Of a DNA stretch of 64,000 nt, positions 17,641 to 26,005 are shown in pieces. The notes beneath the pieces were generated by a model. That model was not told the origin of the DNA, ran no database searches, and worked only from the letters and a program-made list of their open reading frames with translations. Origin of the DNA: Rudanella paleaurantiibacter (GTDB lineage Bacteria > Bacteroidota > Bacteroidia > Cytophagales > Spirosomataceae); assembly GCF_009184635.1 (NCBI RefSeq), contig NZ_WELI01000005.1, forward strand, positions 62,001-126,000, written 5' to 3'. The position numbers were made by a program, and so were the translations under genes. The stretch's first letter is position 1. Each line of letters opens with the position of its first letter.

Positions 17641-19050
17641 TCAAAGGGCCGCCAGTTCGGCGGTTACCACCGGGTTACCCTCGCGAACCCACTCGTTCAT
17701 GCTGCCCGAGTAATTGCGCACATTGGTAAACCCGTGCCGAACCAGCAGGGAGTACGCAATGGTAGCCCGGTCGCCCCCCTGACAGTAAATAACAACGGGT
17801 GTGTTGCGGCTAATTTTATCGAGGTTGCGCTCCAGCGTACCCACAAACACGTTTTCGGCCCCTTCAACATGGCCTTGTTTGTATTCCGACGCTCCGCGCA
17901 GATCGATTACCTGCACATCCGACCGGTTGAGGTAGGTCTTGAACGTTTCGAGGTCGATCACATCGGCCTGCGTCAGCTCCACACCAAGGTCGTTTACGGT
18001 GTCGGTGTAGCCGTACACCCTATCCAGGCCAATGCGCATCAGTTTGCGGGTCAGGTCCTCGATCTGAGCCTCGTCGGCCACGAGCATAAACGGCTCATCG
18101 TACGACATGAGCCAGCCCATCCAGGTTGCAAAGGCATTGTTACCCTGAATGTTCAGGCTACCCGGCACAAACCCTTGGGCAAAAGCCGTTTTGTTCCGGG
18201 TATCAATCAGCTTCATCCCGTTTTGGAGACCTTCGCGCACCTCAGCCGGGCTTAGTTTTTTCTGCGTCGGCACCTGAGTCAGCAACGGGCGGTCTACTTT
18301 GTTCAGGGTTTTCATCTTGGCAAAGTAAGTCGGCGGCTCGGGCTGATCGGTAAGCAGGTAGTCCACAAACCCTTCGGGGTCCTCGTCGTACTGAAACGCC
18401 CAGTTACGGATTTTTTCGTAGCCAACCGTCGTGCTGGGCACGGCACCCAATGCTTTCCCACAAGCCGACCCCGCCCCGTGACCGGGCCATACCTGCACAT
18501 ACTCGGGTAACTGACTAAACTGCTGTACCGACTGGTACATCTGCCGGGCACCGGCATCCTGCGTACCCGTCATACCAGCTGCTTTCTCGAGCAGGTCGGG
18601 GCGGCCAATGTCGCCCACAAACACAAAGTCGCCCGTGAAAATCATGACCGGAGCGTCGGTAGCGGGATGGTCGGTGAGCAAAAAGCTGATGCTCTCGGGG
18701 GTATGACCGGGGGTATGGATTACCTTCAGAGTCAGGTTCCCCACCCGGATCACATCGCCATGCCGCAAACCCTCGTGTTCAAACGCATACGCCCAATCAG
18801 GGCCACCTTCGTCGGAGAGGTAGAGGGTAGCGCCAGTCAGAGCGGCCAACTCGCGGGCTCCCGAGAGAAAGTCAGCGTGAATATGGGTTTCGGTAACGTG
18901 TGTAATTCGGAGGCCGTTTTGTTTAGCAACATCGAGATAGGTATCCACATCCCGCTTGGGGTCGATAACAATAGACTCGCCGGTTTTCTGGCATCCTATC
19001 AAATAGCTGGCCTGGGCCAGGGTTTTGTCATAAATGGTTTGAAAGAACAT
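17641..19050 (-). CDS. Second CstB-like persulfide dioxygenase / double rhodanese fusion
   Basis: 469 residues from the ATG at 19048-19050; the longer frame to 19155 reads into a repeat and is rejected. The dioxygenase domain has His56, His58 and Asp60 (ETHIHADFLSGARELAA), VIHTPGHTPES and FTGDFVFVGDIGRPDLLEK. The first rhodanese lacks Cys (PFMLVADEAQIEDL), the second is active (VVIYCQGGDRATIAYSL). Same architecture as the 11557 gene but clearly diverged, so an old duplication or separate acquisition. The catalytic pathway is persulfide to sulfite to thiosulfate. Confidence 0.88.
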   Translation of the reverse strand: MFFQTIYDKTLAQASYLIGCQKTGESIVIDPKRDVDTYLDVAKQNGLRITHVTETHIHADFLSGARELAALTGATLYLSDEGGPDWAYAFEHEGLRHGDVIRVGNLTLKVIHTPGHTPESISFLLTDHPATDAPVMIFTGDFVFVGDIGRPDLLEKAAGMTGTQDAGARQMYQSVQQFSQLPEYVQVWPGHGAGSACGKALGAVPSTTVGYEKIRNWAFQYDEDPEGFVDYLLTDQPEPPTYFAKMKTLNKVDRPLLTQVPTQKKLSPAEVREGLQNGMKLIDTRNKTAFAQGFVPGSLNIQGNNAFATWMGWLMSYDEPFMLVADEAQIEDLTRKLMRIGLDRVYGYTDTVNDLGVELTQADVIDLETFKTYLNRSDVQVIDLRGASEYKQGHVEGAENVFVGTLERNLDKISRNTPVVIYCQGGDRATIAYSLLVRHGFTNVRNYSGSMNEWVREGNPVVTAELAAL

Positions 19051-19060
19051 TGTGCTAACT

Positions 19061-19093
19061 GGTTTATGGTTTGTGGTTTCTTGTGTATGGTTT
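19061..19093. repeat. AT-rich repeat of the TTTATGGTTTGTGGTTT type
   Basis: Inverse-orientation relative of the runs at 9181-9210 and 54542-54580, placed just before the start of the 19050 gene. Confidence 0.4.
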
Positions 19094-19128
19094 CGCCGAC
19101 AGGCGAGAAACGCATGGTCTGTAGATTC

Positions 19129-19226
19129 AGTACTGGACCTTCGGACTTCAGACATTAGACGTTAGACTTACTATTATTCTGTAGGGAGGTCTAACGTCTA
19201 ATGTCCAACATCTAATGTCCAGTACT
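19129..19226. repeat. Dispersed palindromic repeat, family 1 (AGTACTGGAC ends)
   Basis: Begins AGTACTGGAC and ends GTCCAGTACT, with inner segments such as AGACATTAGACGTTAGAC and GTCTAACGTCTAATGTCC that pair imperfectly. Other copies: 25713-25805 and, modified, 31920-32026. Confidence 0.75.
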
Positions 19227-19288
19227 TAAGACGGAACCCCGTAATTCAATTGATAATGAAACAAAATTAGACTCCCTACAGCCCCCAG

Positions 19289-20119
19289 TCAGTGACTTTT
19301 GTTACGTAGGTCAGGAGAAAAGAACAATTCGCGGCTGATGATGTACACGCCCATGATGAGCACGAACCAGCCAAACGCTTTTTTGAGCCGGGCACTCGCT
19401 ACATACCGCGATAGGTACATACCCACAAAGATGCCGACCACCGACAGAGCCGTAAATTCGAGCAGAAACGCCCAGTCGATAGTCAGATTAGCCACATCGC
19501 CCACGAAGCCAATGAGCGACTTGGCCGCGATAATCAGCAGGGAGGTACCCACGGCCATACGCATCGGTAAGCGGGCCAGCACCACCAGGGCCGGAATAAT
19601 CAGAAAGCCGCCCCCGGCCCCGACAATTCCTGTGAGTACGCCCACTACGGCCCCTTCGAGACCAATGAGCGGATAGTTGAACCGCGGTTCCTGTTCGTCG
19701 GCATCGGCCCCGTTGCGGCTGTCCCGGAGCATGGAGTACGAGGCCGCCACCATCACGAGGGCAAAAAACACCATGATGCCGATGTTTTTGGTGATGGTCA
19801 GGTCTCCCATCGTGAACAACACGTCGGGAATAGCCGGTACAATGTATTTACGGGTAAGAAAAACGGCCGTGAAGGAAGGAATGGCGAAGATGATCCCGGC
19901 CTTATAGTCGACCAGTTTCTTCCGCATGAAATTGACCGAGCCTACAAGCGAGGTCACCCCCACAATAAATAAGGAATAGGCCGTTGAGATAACCGGGTTG
20001 ATACCCAGCAGATACACTAATACGGGCAGAGTCAGAATGCTTCCCCCTCCGCCAATCAGCCCCAGGCTGACACCGATGAGTAAGGAGGCCGAAAAACCGG
20101 CCAGTTGTAATGAGGTCAT
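19289..20119 (-). CDS. TauE/SafE family sulfite/sulfonate exporter
   Basis: 276 residues, eight predicted helices in two repeats. Each repeat carries the family glycine motif: SLGLIGGGGSILTLPVLVYL and VGVLTGIVGAGGGFLIIPAL. The family exports sulfite or organosulfonates across the inner membrane. In the staphylococcal cst system a TauE protein removes sulfite made by CstB, and the same role fits here. The site TGACAAATGTTACA lies 56 bases before its start. Confidence 0.93.
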   Translation of the reverse strand: MTSLQLAGFSASLLIGVSLGLIGGGGSILTLPVLVYLLGINPVISTAYSLFIVGVTSLVGSVNFMRKKLVDYKAGIIFAIPSFTAVFLTRKYIVPAIPDVLFTMGDLTITKNIGIMVFFALVMVAASYSMLRDSRNGADADEQEPRFNYPLIGLEGAVVGVLTGIVGAGGGFLIIPALVVLARLPMRMAVGTSLLIIAAKSLIGFVGDVANLTIDWAFLLEFTALSVVGIFVGMYLSRYVASARLKKAFGWFVLIMGVYIISRELFFSPDLRNKSH

Positions 20120-20174
20120 AATCGCTCCAGAAATATATGGATGCGAAATACGCCCTCCGGCTGCGCCGGTTCCG

Positions 20175-20188
20175 TGACAAATGTTACA
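20175..20188. promoter_or_regulatory. Crp/Fnr-type site between crp and tauE
   Basis: TGACAAATGTTACA differs at one position from the site at 13028-13041. It lies in the short gap between the regulator gene and the exporter gene. Confidence 0.45.
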
Positions 20189-20201
20189 TGGCCCCGAATT
20201 C

Positions 20202-20840
20202 TTAGCTCAGCATCTCAATTTTGTTGCGCATCAGCTTCAAAACCCCGTTTCGTTCGAGTTGCTTGAGTAATCGGGAGATCACTTCGCGCGAGGTAGCCAG
20301 ATCCTGCGCTATTTCTTCGTGGGTAATCGACAGCACCCGGCAGCCGCAACTCTGGGCTTTCTTGTGCAGGTACGCCAGTAGCCGCTCATCGAGCTTCTGG
20401 AAAATCACCTCGTCGACTGTAGCCAGCAGGTTATCGAATCGTTTTTGGTAGGTCTGAAACACAAACTGTTTCCAGGTCGAGAAACGGCACATCCACTCAT
20501 CGACTTTATCGACCGGTATAGCAATCAGTTCCGTGTCTTCCTCCACTACGGCCGTAATTTCGCTTTGCTTACTGCCCAGACAACACGTCAGCGACATAGC
20601 GCAGGCATCCATACCACCGAGGTAGTACAAGAGAGCCTCGCGGCCTTCTTTGTCGGGGCGCATGATTTTGACCGAGCCGTGCAGAATGATGGGCACCGAC
20701 CGGATGTATTCGCCCGGCCGAATCAGGTACGACCCCGCCGAAACCCGTTTGTACTGCCCCGTCTTCGCGATTTCGTCCAGCAACAGGTGCTCAAACTGCC
20801 CGTTCAATCGTTCCTGCAAAAACTCGTTCGTTAGCTTCAT
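20202..20840 (-). CDS. Crp/Fnr family transcriptional regulator, cysteine-rich
   Basis: 212 residues. The N-terminal cyclic-nucleotide-type beta roll (about 30-115) contains GGMDACAMSLTCCLGS with Cys80, Cys86 and Cys87, and does not have a cAMP-site arginine motif. A dimer helix follows, then a helix-turn-helix with the recognition segment ITHEEIAQDLATSREVISRL. Further Cys residues occur in WMCRF and SCGCRV. It heads the minus-strand sulfur island and has a Crp/Fnr-type palindrome upstream (20968-20981), which fits autoregulation. Sensing of redox state or persulfides through the cysteines is inference. Confidence 0.88.
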   Translation of the reverse strand: MKLTNEFLQERLNGQFEHLLLDEIAKTGQYKRVSAGSYLIRPGEYIRSVPIILHGSVKIMRPDKEGREALLYYLGGMDACAMSLTCCLGSKQSEITAVVEEDTELIAIPVDKVDEWMCRFSTWKQFVFQTYQKRFDNLLATVDEVIFQKLDERLLAYLHKKAQSCGCRVLSITHEEIAQDLATSREVISRLLKQLERNGVLKLMRNKIEMLS

Positions 20841-20967
20841 AGTGGGTGTTCACCTTGGTTGTTTGCCCCTGCAACACTGAAGAGGTCCGTTGAGTTGCGA
20901 TAGCGAATGAACTACGCACAACGTACCAGCGCAATCTGTCTCCGCCTGATAAATAACACGTCTGAAT

Positions 20968-20981
20968 CTGATGCCCGTCAG
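20968..20981. promoter_or_regulatory. Crp/Fnr-type palindrome before the regulator gene
   Basis: CTGATGCCCGTCAG contains TGAT-N4-GTCA with matching outer C/G. It lies about 130 bases before the ATG at 20840 and about 80 bases before the plus-strand gene at 21063. Confidence 0.4.
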
Positions 20982-21010
20982 AACAGTTTAGCCAACTGAC
21001 TATCAACTTT

Positions 21011-21045
21011 GTATAGCCAGCCGATGAGGTATCGACTGGCTATAC
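21011..21045. promoter_or_regulatory. Leader hairpin of the 21063 gene
   Basis: GTATAGCCAG at 21011-21020 pairs exactly with CTGGCTATAC at 21036-21045, with a 15-base loop. It ends 17 bases before the ATG. Confidence 0.45.
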
Positions 21046-21062
21046 GTTAACCTCTTTTCATC

Positions 21063-23681
21063 ATGAAATCCGTGTACCAACTTTCCCGGTTTTGTATCGG
21101 CTTGCTGCTGTTGCTTGGGCCAACGTTTACTACGGCCCAACATACCCTGCCCGACCCGCAATGGCGTGTTCTGTTCAGAACGTCGGAGTCGGTGGCCAAT
21201 TACCTTCTGATCTCGGCGGGCGGAAACCTTGTCACGGGCGGTGTCGAGTATAGCCTGACGGGCGATACCCTCCGGCGCATCAGCGGGTTTTCTTACCCGA
21301 TCGGCCGAACCGCCGACGGGGGCTATGTTACGCTGTACAGTGGGATAACCTATATTCAGTCGGGCACTGACCCGCGCCGGTTCGAAGCCTGGTGGGGGCA
21401 GCAAAAGCTGGATGCCGAAGGTCGGGTTGTGTACACCCGTGAGTGGTATCGTGGCTATGGCCCCGGTGGCCCCATGTACCCCGATTTTTTCAATATCCGC
21501 AGCATTACGGGTACCCCCGACAACGGATTCGTGATTTTGAACGCCAACGGCACCCTGACCAAATACAACCCCGACGGCAGTCAGAGCTGGGTAAAACAAG
21601 TTTCGGCCCGCAACCGAGCTGGCAGTGAGGTCCCCATCAGGCTCGAAACCTTATTCGTAACGCCCGAGGGCGATTTATTGCTGGGCGGCTCGATTCCCGA
21701 CGGAGGAACCTATCCATCTGACCCCAATGGCCCCGCAACAGGTTGGATCGCCCGGCTCGATGCGGCCGGAACAGTACGTTGGGAGAAGTCGCTTGATGCC
21801 CTCTCGGCCGTTGGCCAGAACCGGGTTCGGTCGGTGTACACCATCACCGACATCAGCCCCGCAGCCAGCGGCAGTGGGTACGCGCTGGCGGGCATCGGCT
21901 ACGGGTTCTCGTCGCTCGTACAGGCCCCAAATCGGGTTATTCTGCTCGAAATTGACGATGCCGGGACTATAAAACGGGGAAAAGCGATGAGTGGCATCGA
22001 CGCCACTACGCCCTACCTGACCCCATACACCGGAGCCGATGGCAAGACATCCTACATACTCGGCAACACCTACCCCGGCCCGGATTTTTACGACTACAGG
22101 CTCTATAAAATAAGCGCCGACCCGATTGCCAACCCCGACGACCCGGCGTTTCTGGCAACGCTAGCCTTCCACGACTACAGCCTCTCCACCACGTCCATTG
22201 AACGAATAACCGACGTGGCCGTAGCAACCGATGGAAGCCTTGTACTGACCGGCACCACCGGCACCATTAAACTCAAACCCGAACGGACGGTATCCTCTCC
22301 GCTTGTGTTGCTGGCCCCGATTTATACTTGCCAATCCGGCCAGATTACCTTCCTGACAAGCGGGGGCGATGGGTCGCCGATTACGTTTGAAGCGCCCGGT
22401 ATCAGCCGAACATCGGCCACCGCCACCACTGGGCAGGTGGAACCCGGCCTGCGCAACGACCCCAAACCGATTCCGATTCGGGCACAGCAAGGAAACGCAA
22501 CCGTTTCGTTTCTGTTCGATCTGAAAGGGGCCTGCACCAGCGCTGTAACGCCGTTGCCCCCCGTCCTGAACCGCCCCATTCCGACCCTCCGGCTAACCGT
22601 CGACGATGTTACGGCCCTGCGGCAAGGGTTTCCTATCGGGCAGTATTTCTCCGACCCAACACCGTACCAGTTCAACTATAACTCGAACTGGCAGCTAAGC
22701 ATAGCTGGCCTTCCCGCCGGGCTGTCAACGTTTAGCCGTAACGACGTTGGCTCGTACAACCCGGTCTGGACAATCGAGGGCACCGCCCGAACCGTGGGCG
22801 TTTATTCTGTAACCGTGACCGCAAGCACGGCCGCCTTCCGCGACAAACCCGTGGTAACTACGTTTACCATTGACGTAGTGCCGCCCGCACCCCGGCCGCT
22901 GGCGCTACTCCTGCCCGCTTATAACTGCCAGACGGGGGCTATCAGCCTGCGCGTAACCGGCGGCAACGGCTCACCCATTACCTACGTAACGCCGGGTATC
23001 GGGCGGGCAACCCCTACCGACAGTATCGGCACGGTGGAGCCGGGTCTGCGCATTGACCCCAAGCCCATTCTACTCCAGGCTACCCAGAACGGCCTGACCA
23101 CCACGTACCTCTTCGACCTGCCCGGCTTCTGCCAAACAGCCCCGCCTGTAGGCTCCCTTCAGTTGTTGCCCCCTCTATACAACTGCACAACAGGGGCCAT
23201 TACGTTTCGGACGTGGGGGGGCGATGGCTCACCGGTTGAGTTTATGGCGCCCGGCATCACGGGCTGGACAACCAACCCCAACGCGTTTGTAGACCCAGCC
23301 AGCCGCACAGCCACGGATATTGAGCCGTTTACCCTGACCGCCCGGCAAGGCAGGCAAACGGTTTCAATTCTGTGGAACCTGAAAGCGACCTGCGGACGGG
23401 CCCGGCTGGCTCTGACTGAACCCGGCAATCACCTGAGCGTTGAGGTATTGGGCAATCCGGTCGACAGTCAGCTTCGGGTTCGTATCAGTAGCCCAACCGA
23501 CGGGCCCCTCGACCTCCAGCTCACCGATGTGCAGGGGCGGCTGCTCGACGGGCGACGGGTGACCAACCCACAAACACAGCCTGAGCAAACGTTCCGCCTG
23601 CAACCCGGCGCACCGGGCGTACTGCTGCTGCGGGCTACCAACGGCGTACAAACCGAAACGGTGCGTATTGTACGCCAGTAA
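21063..23681 (+). CDS. T9SS cargo protein with type A sorting domain and three internal repeats
   Basis: 872 residues with a signal peptide (cleavage after FTTAQ). The first 400 residues form a beta-rich, possibly propeller-like region (GGNLVTGGVEY, TADGGYVTLYSG, TPDNGFVILNANG). Three copies of a roughly 75-residue module follow (YTCQSGQITFLTSGGDGSP, YNCQTGAISLRVTGGNGSP, YNCTTGAITFRTWGGDGSP), with a putative Ig domain between the first and second. The last 80 residues are a T9SS type A sorting domain (NPVDSQLRVRISS to TVRIVRQ). It is predicted to be exported by the type IX system and attached to the cell surface or released. Ligand unknown. Confidence 0.85.
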   Translation: MKSVYQLSRFCIGLLLLLGPTFTTAQHTLPDPQWRVLFRTSESVANYLLISAGGNLVTGGVEYSLTGDTLRRISGFSYPIGRTADGGYVTLYSGITYIQSGTDPRRFEAWWGQQKLDAEGRVVYTREWYRGYGPGGPMYPDFFNIRSITGTPDNGFVILNANGTLTKYNPDGSQSWVKQVSARNRAGSEVPIRLETLFVTPEGDLLLGGSIPDGGTYPSDPNGPATGWIARLDAAGTVRWEKSLDALSAVGQNRVRSVYTITDISPAASGSGYALAGIGYGFSSLVQAPNRVILLEIDDAGTIKRGKAMSGIDATTPYLTPYTGADGKTSYILGNTYPGPDFYDYRLYKISADPIANPDDPAFLATLAFHDYSLSTTSIERITDVAVATDGSLVLTGTTGTIKLKPERTVSSPLVLLAPIYTCQSGQITFLTSGGDGSPITFEAPGISRTSATATTGQVEPGLRNDPKPIPIRAQQGNATVSFLFDLKGACTSAVTPLPPVLNRPIPTLRLTVDDVTALRQGFPIGQYFSDPTPYQFNYNSNWQLSIAGLPAGLSTFSRNDVGSYNPVWTIEGTARTVGVYSVTVTASTAAFRDKPVVTTFTIDVVPPAPRPLALLLPAYNCQTGAISLRVTGGNGSPITYVTPGIGRATPTDSIGTVEPGLRIDPKPILLQATQNGLTTTYLFDLPGFCQTAPPVGSLQLLPPLYNCTTGAITFRTWGGDGSPVEFMAPGITGWTTNPNAFVDPASRTATDIEPFTLTARQGRQTVSILWNLKATCGRARLALTEPGNHLSVEVLGNPVDSQLRVRISSPTDGPLDLQLTDVQGRLLDGRRVTNPQTQPEQTFRLQPGAPGVLLLRATNGVQTETVRIVRQ

Positions 23682-23693
23682 CGGTTCATGTCG

Positions 23694-23737
23694 GCACAAA
23701 AAAGGCCTCTACCCAAAAGTAGAGGCCTTTTTTGTGC
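23694..23737. terminator. Strong bidirectional terminator
   Basis: A perfect 19-bp stem (23694-23712 against 23719-23737) with loop CCAAAA and A/T runs on both sides, between the convergent T9SS and LOG genes. Confidence 0.93.
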
Positions 23738-23752
23738 TTTCGGGGTTTGCGT

Positions 23753-24520
23753 TTAAACCCGTTCAAGGAGCCACCAAAGGGGTTTCCGGCGTTTAACTAC
23801 TTTGTAGTGCGTTTGTACGTATTTGCGGATATGCTCCTGCGCTTCGGCCACATCGTCGGTCAGGAGCACCAGTTTCAGGTCCTGCTCGCTAATGGTGCCT
23901 GCCTTGAGCATATCGCCCATATAATCGACCAGGGGCTGATAGTATTCGCGGCCCATGAGTACCACCGGGAAATTATGCACCACGCCCGTTTGCACGAGCG
24001 TGAGGGTTTCGAAGAGTTCGTCCATCGTACCCCAGCCGCCGGGCATCACCACGAACGCGTAGGAATATTTGAGCAAAAGCACTTTCCGAACAAAAAAGAA
24101 GTCGATTGTAACGCTGGTGTGCAGGTACGGGTTGGGTTGTTGCTCAAACGGCAGCCGGATATTACACCCCACCGAGCGTCCGCCGGCCTCGAAGGCACCC
24201 CGGTTAGCGGCTTCCATCAGCCCCGGCCCTCCACCGGTCATCACGGTAAAGCCCAGTTCTTTAATGGCTTGCCCAATCTGCCGGGTTTGTTCGTAGTACG
24301 GGTGCCCCTCCCGAAACCGGGCCGAGCCAAAAACCGTCACACACGGCCCCACAAAATGCAGGGTTCGGAGTCCTTTAAAAAACTGCCAGGCAATCTGCCC
24401 CACAAACCGAAGTTCAGAGCGCCGGTCCTTGGGGCCATCAAGCGATTGGGTCAGTCCGTCGCGCAGCAACGGGCGAATGGGTGGCCGTGGGTTGGCCTGG
24501 GCGGTGGAGTCGGGAGCCAT
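23753..24520 (-). CDS. LOG family protein (TIGR00730)
   Basis: 255 residues from the ATG at 24518-24520; the frame could start one codon earlier at a TTG. Rossmann-like fold with VTVFGSARFREGHPYYEQ, VMTGGGPGLMEAANRGA and the signature PGGWGTMDELFE. The family includes the cytokinin-activating LOG nucleotide 5'-monophosphate phosphoribohydrolases. In bacteria the role is usually nucleotide hydrolysis of uncertain physiology. Monocistronic, ends at the shared terminator. Confidence 0.9.
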   Translation of the reverse strand: MAPDSTAQANPRPPIRPLLRDGLTQSLDGPKDRRSELRFVGQIAWQFFKGLRTLHFVGPCVTVFGSARFREGHPYYEQTRQIGQAIKELGFTVMTGGGPGLMEAANRGAFEAGGRSVGCNIRLPFEQQPNPYLHTSVTIDFFFVRKVLLLKYSYAFVVMPGGWGTMDELFETLTLVQTGVVHNFPVVLMGREYYQPLVDYMGDMLKAGTISEQDLKLVLLTDDVAEAQEHIRKYVQTHYKVVKRRKPLWWLLERV

Positions 24521-24991
24521 CAACGAGCAAGAGCGTGAATAAGTAAACGCGTACGGGCTGGGTATGAGCGGTACTGAATGAATAAATACCTCCGTGATCG
24601 CTTTTACCCAAAACGTACGGTGGAAACATAAAAAAAGCCCGTAATGGACACCACTACAGGCTTAATAAACTACCCAGTTAGCAACGTATTCCAGCCCTGA
24701 AGCTGGGCTGCTATTCTCCCTTTGTAAGCGTCTAATCCGATTCAAACTTACGATGGTTGTACTCGCCGAATGATGCGTTTAGTCAGGCTGCGGGCTGATT
24801 TTGGTCAATGTTCCTTTCTCGACCTTACCAGATGGGCACGCGGATAACACAGCTTAGGCAGATGTACGCCGATTTGTTTGATCAATTCGTGAAAATCTAT
24901 TCAATCTGTGTTATCCGCGTTCAATTCGTCAGGGGTTTTCTGATACGAAACCGGCTTCTGCTCCACTGCTTACAGGCACACCAGCCGACCC
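24521..24991. other. 471-base gene-free region with repeats and hairpins
   Basis: Holds the promoter region of the LOG gene, an imperfect terminator-like hairpin at about 24630-24663 (AAGCCCGTA against TACAGGCTT), a small AGCCC/GGGCT hairpin near 24693, and the repeat at 24836-24927. No coding frame looks real. Confidence 0.6.
24836..24927. repeat. Dispersed repeat, family 4 (GCACGCGGAT ... ATCCGCGTTCAATT)
   Basis: CGCGGATAACACAG at 24839-24852 is exactly inverted at 24906-24919. The ends match a second copy at 54417-54501. Located between the LOG gene and the outer-membrane protein gene. Confidence 0.75.
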
Positions 24992-25684
24992 CTACAGACG
25001 GGCAAAACCACCGGCTCCGATCACCACCGTGATAAAATAGCCATTGGTGGCGTAGCGCGGCAGAGTTGACGAAAGCGTTTCGGTATCGCCCGACCAGTTG
25101 GTACTGATTGGGCTGAACTGATACCCCGCCCGAAGGCCCAGCAGGAGCCCACCGTTGCGTTTACGGTCGTCGCTATCGATACGGAACGCAAGCCAGTCGG
25201 CCCCGATACCCAGATGCAGGTTGAAATTGGGCAGCATAACCGTCGACTCGTTCAGCCGCTCACCGGTGGGGCTTTGTTCGTACTGAGTCAGGCCAATCAC
25301 CGAAAAACCAGCCCCGAGAATCGGGTACAGCCAGAAACGGGGTTTGTCGAGCATAATCCGACCCGCCTGAATCAGACCGCCCCCGCTGAAGGGCTCGGCC
25401 CGGAGCCCGTTTTGGGTCATGGTCCGGCGGGCCATGCCGTAGCCCCCTCCGCCCACAATATATTTATTCAGCCGGGCGTACCCTTCGCCCCCGACACACA
25501 GAAAATCGTTGCCCAGCGAAGCCAGCCGGGGCGACGATACAGCCGCCAACGCCCGGCCCGACTGATGCAGGTTGGCGTAGCCGATCCGAAAAAAACCAGC
25601 CCCTCCGTACAGGCTCGTTTTCTGGCCGTAGCTGGGTAGAACAAACGTCAGGAAGAGGCCCAAAAAGATAGTGTAGCGGTTCAT
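24992..25684 (-). CDS. Hypothetical outer-membrane beta-barrel protein
   Basis: 230 residues with a signal peptide (cleavage after LPSYGQ) and repeated Gly-rich amphipathic strands (LYGGAGFFRIGYANLHQSG, GGGGYGMARRTM, LGAGFSVIGLTQYEQSP, GLRAGYQFSP), ending FITVVIGAGGFARL. The pattern fits a small outer-membrane barrel. No named family recognised, function unknown. Confidence 0.7.
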   Translation of the reverse strand: MNRYTIFLGLFLTFVLPSYGQKTSLYGGAGFFRIGYANLHQSGRALAAVSSPRLASLGNDFLCVGGEGYARLNKYIVGGGGYGMARRTMTQNGLRAEPFSGGGLIQAGRIMLDKPRFWLYPILGAGFSVIGLTQYEQSPTGERLNESTVMLPNFNLHLGIGADWLAFRIDSDDRKRNGGLLLGLRAGYQFSPISTNWSGDTETLSSTLPRYATNGYFITVVIGAGGFARL

Positions 25685-25712
25685 GGCATTGGCGAATCAA
25701 ATGAATAATTTC

Positions 25713-25805
25713 AGTACTGGACATTCAGACTTCAGACACTGGATCTTAGACCTTTATGAAGGTCCATTGTCTAACGTCCAACATCTAAAGTCTAACGTCC
25801 ATTGT
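25713..25805. repeat. Dispersed palindromic repeat, family 1, second copy
   Basis: Starts AGTACTGGACATTCAGACTT and continues through GTCTAACGTCCAACATCT. Close to the 19129-19226 copy in order of blocks. It fills much of the 321-base gap between 25685 and 26005. Confidence 0.7.
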
Positions 25806-25897
25806 TCTTTCTACATCTTACGGTAAAGTTGGGCGATGCAGGCGGCTCTTGTTGTGAAGCGGGTCAGGCCGGGGCGTGATTCTGGTAGGTTCTAAGC

Positions 25898-25911
25898 CTG
25901 ATAAGAGTCAG
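25898..25911. promoter_or_regulatory. Crp/Fnr-type palindrome before the USP/PNPOx operon
   Basis: CTGATAAGAGTCAG contains TGAT-N4-GTCA with matching outer bases, 95 bases before the ATG at 26006. Confidence 0.5.
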
Positions 25912-26005
25912 CCGCCCCACTAACCGGCATCACCGCCCGGAGAGCCCCATTCGGGCGAATTTTACACCGTCGGTTACGTAACTGACCTCCGTTCACCCCA
26001 ACGCC

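Noticed and set aside
19293-19306. TGACTTTTGTTACG as a Crp/Fnr site for the second CstB-like gene
   Set aside because: It overlaps the last codons of tauE and lies more than 240 bases from the gene start; a chance match is more likely.
23753-24523. Start of the LOG gene at 24523
   Set aside because: That codon is TTG; the next codon is an ATG (24518-24520), which is the simpler start.
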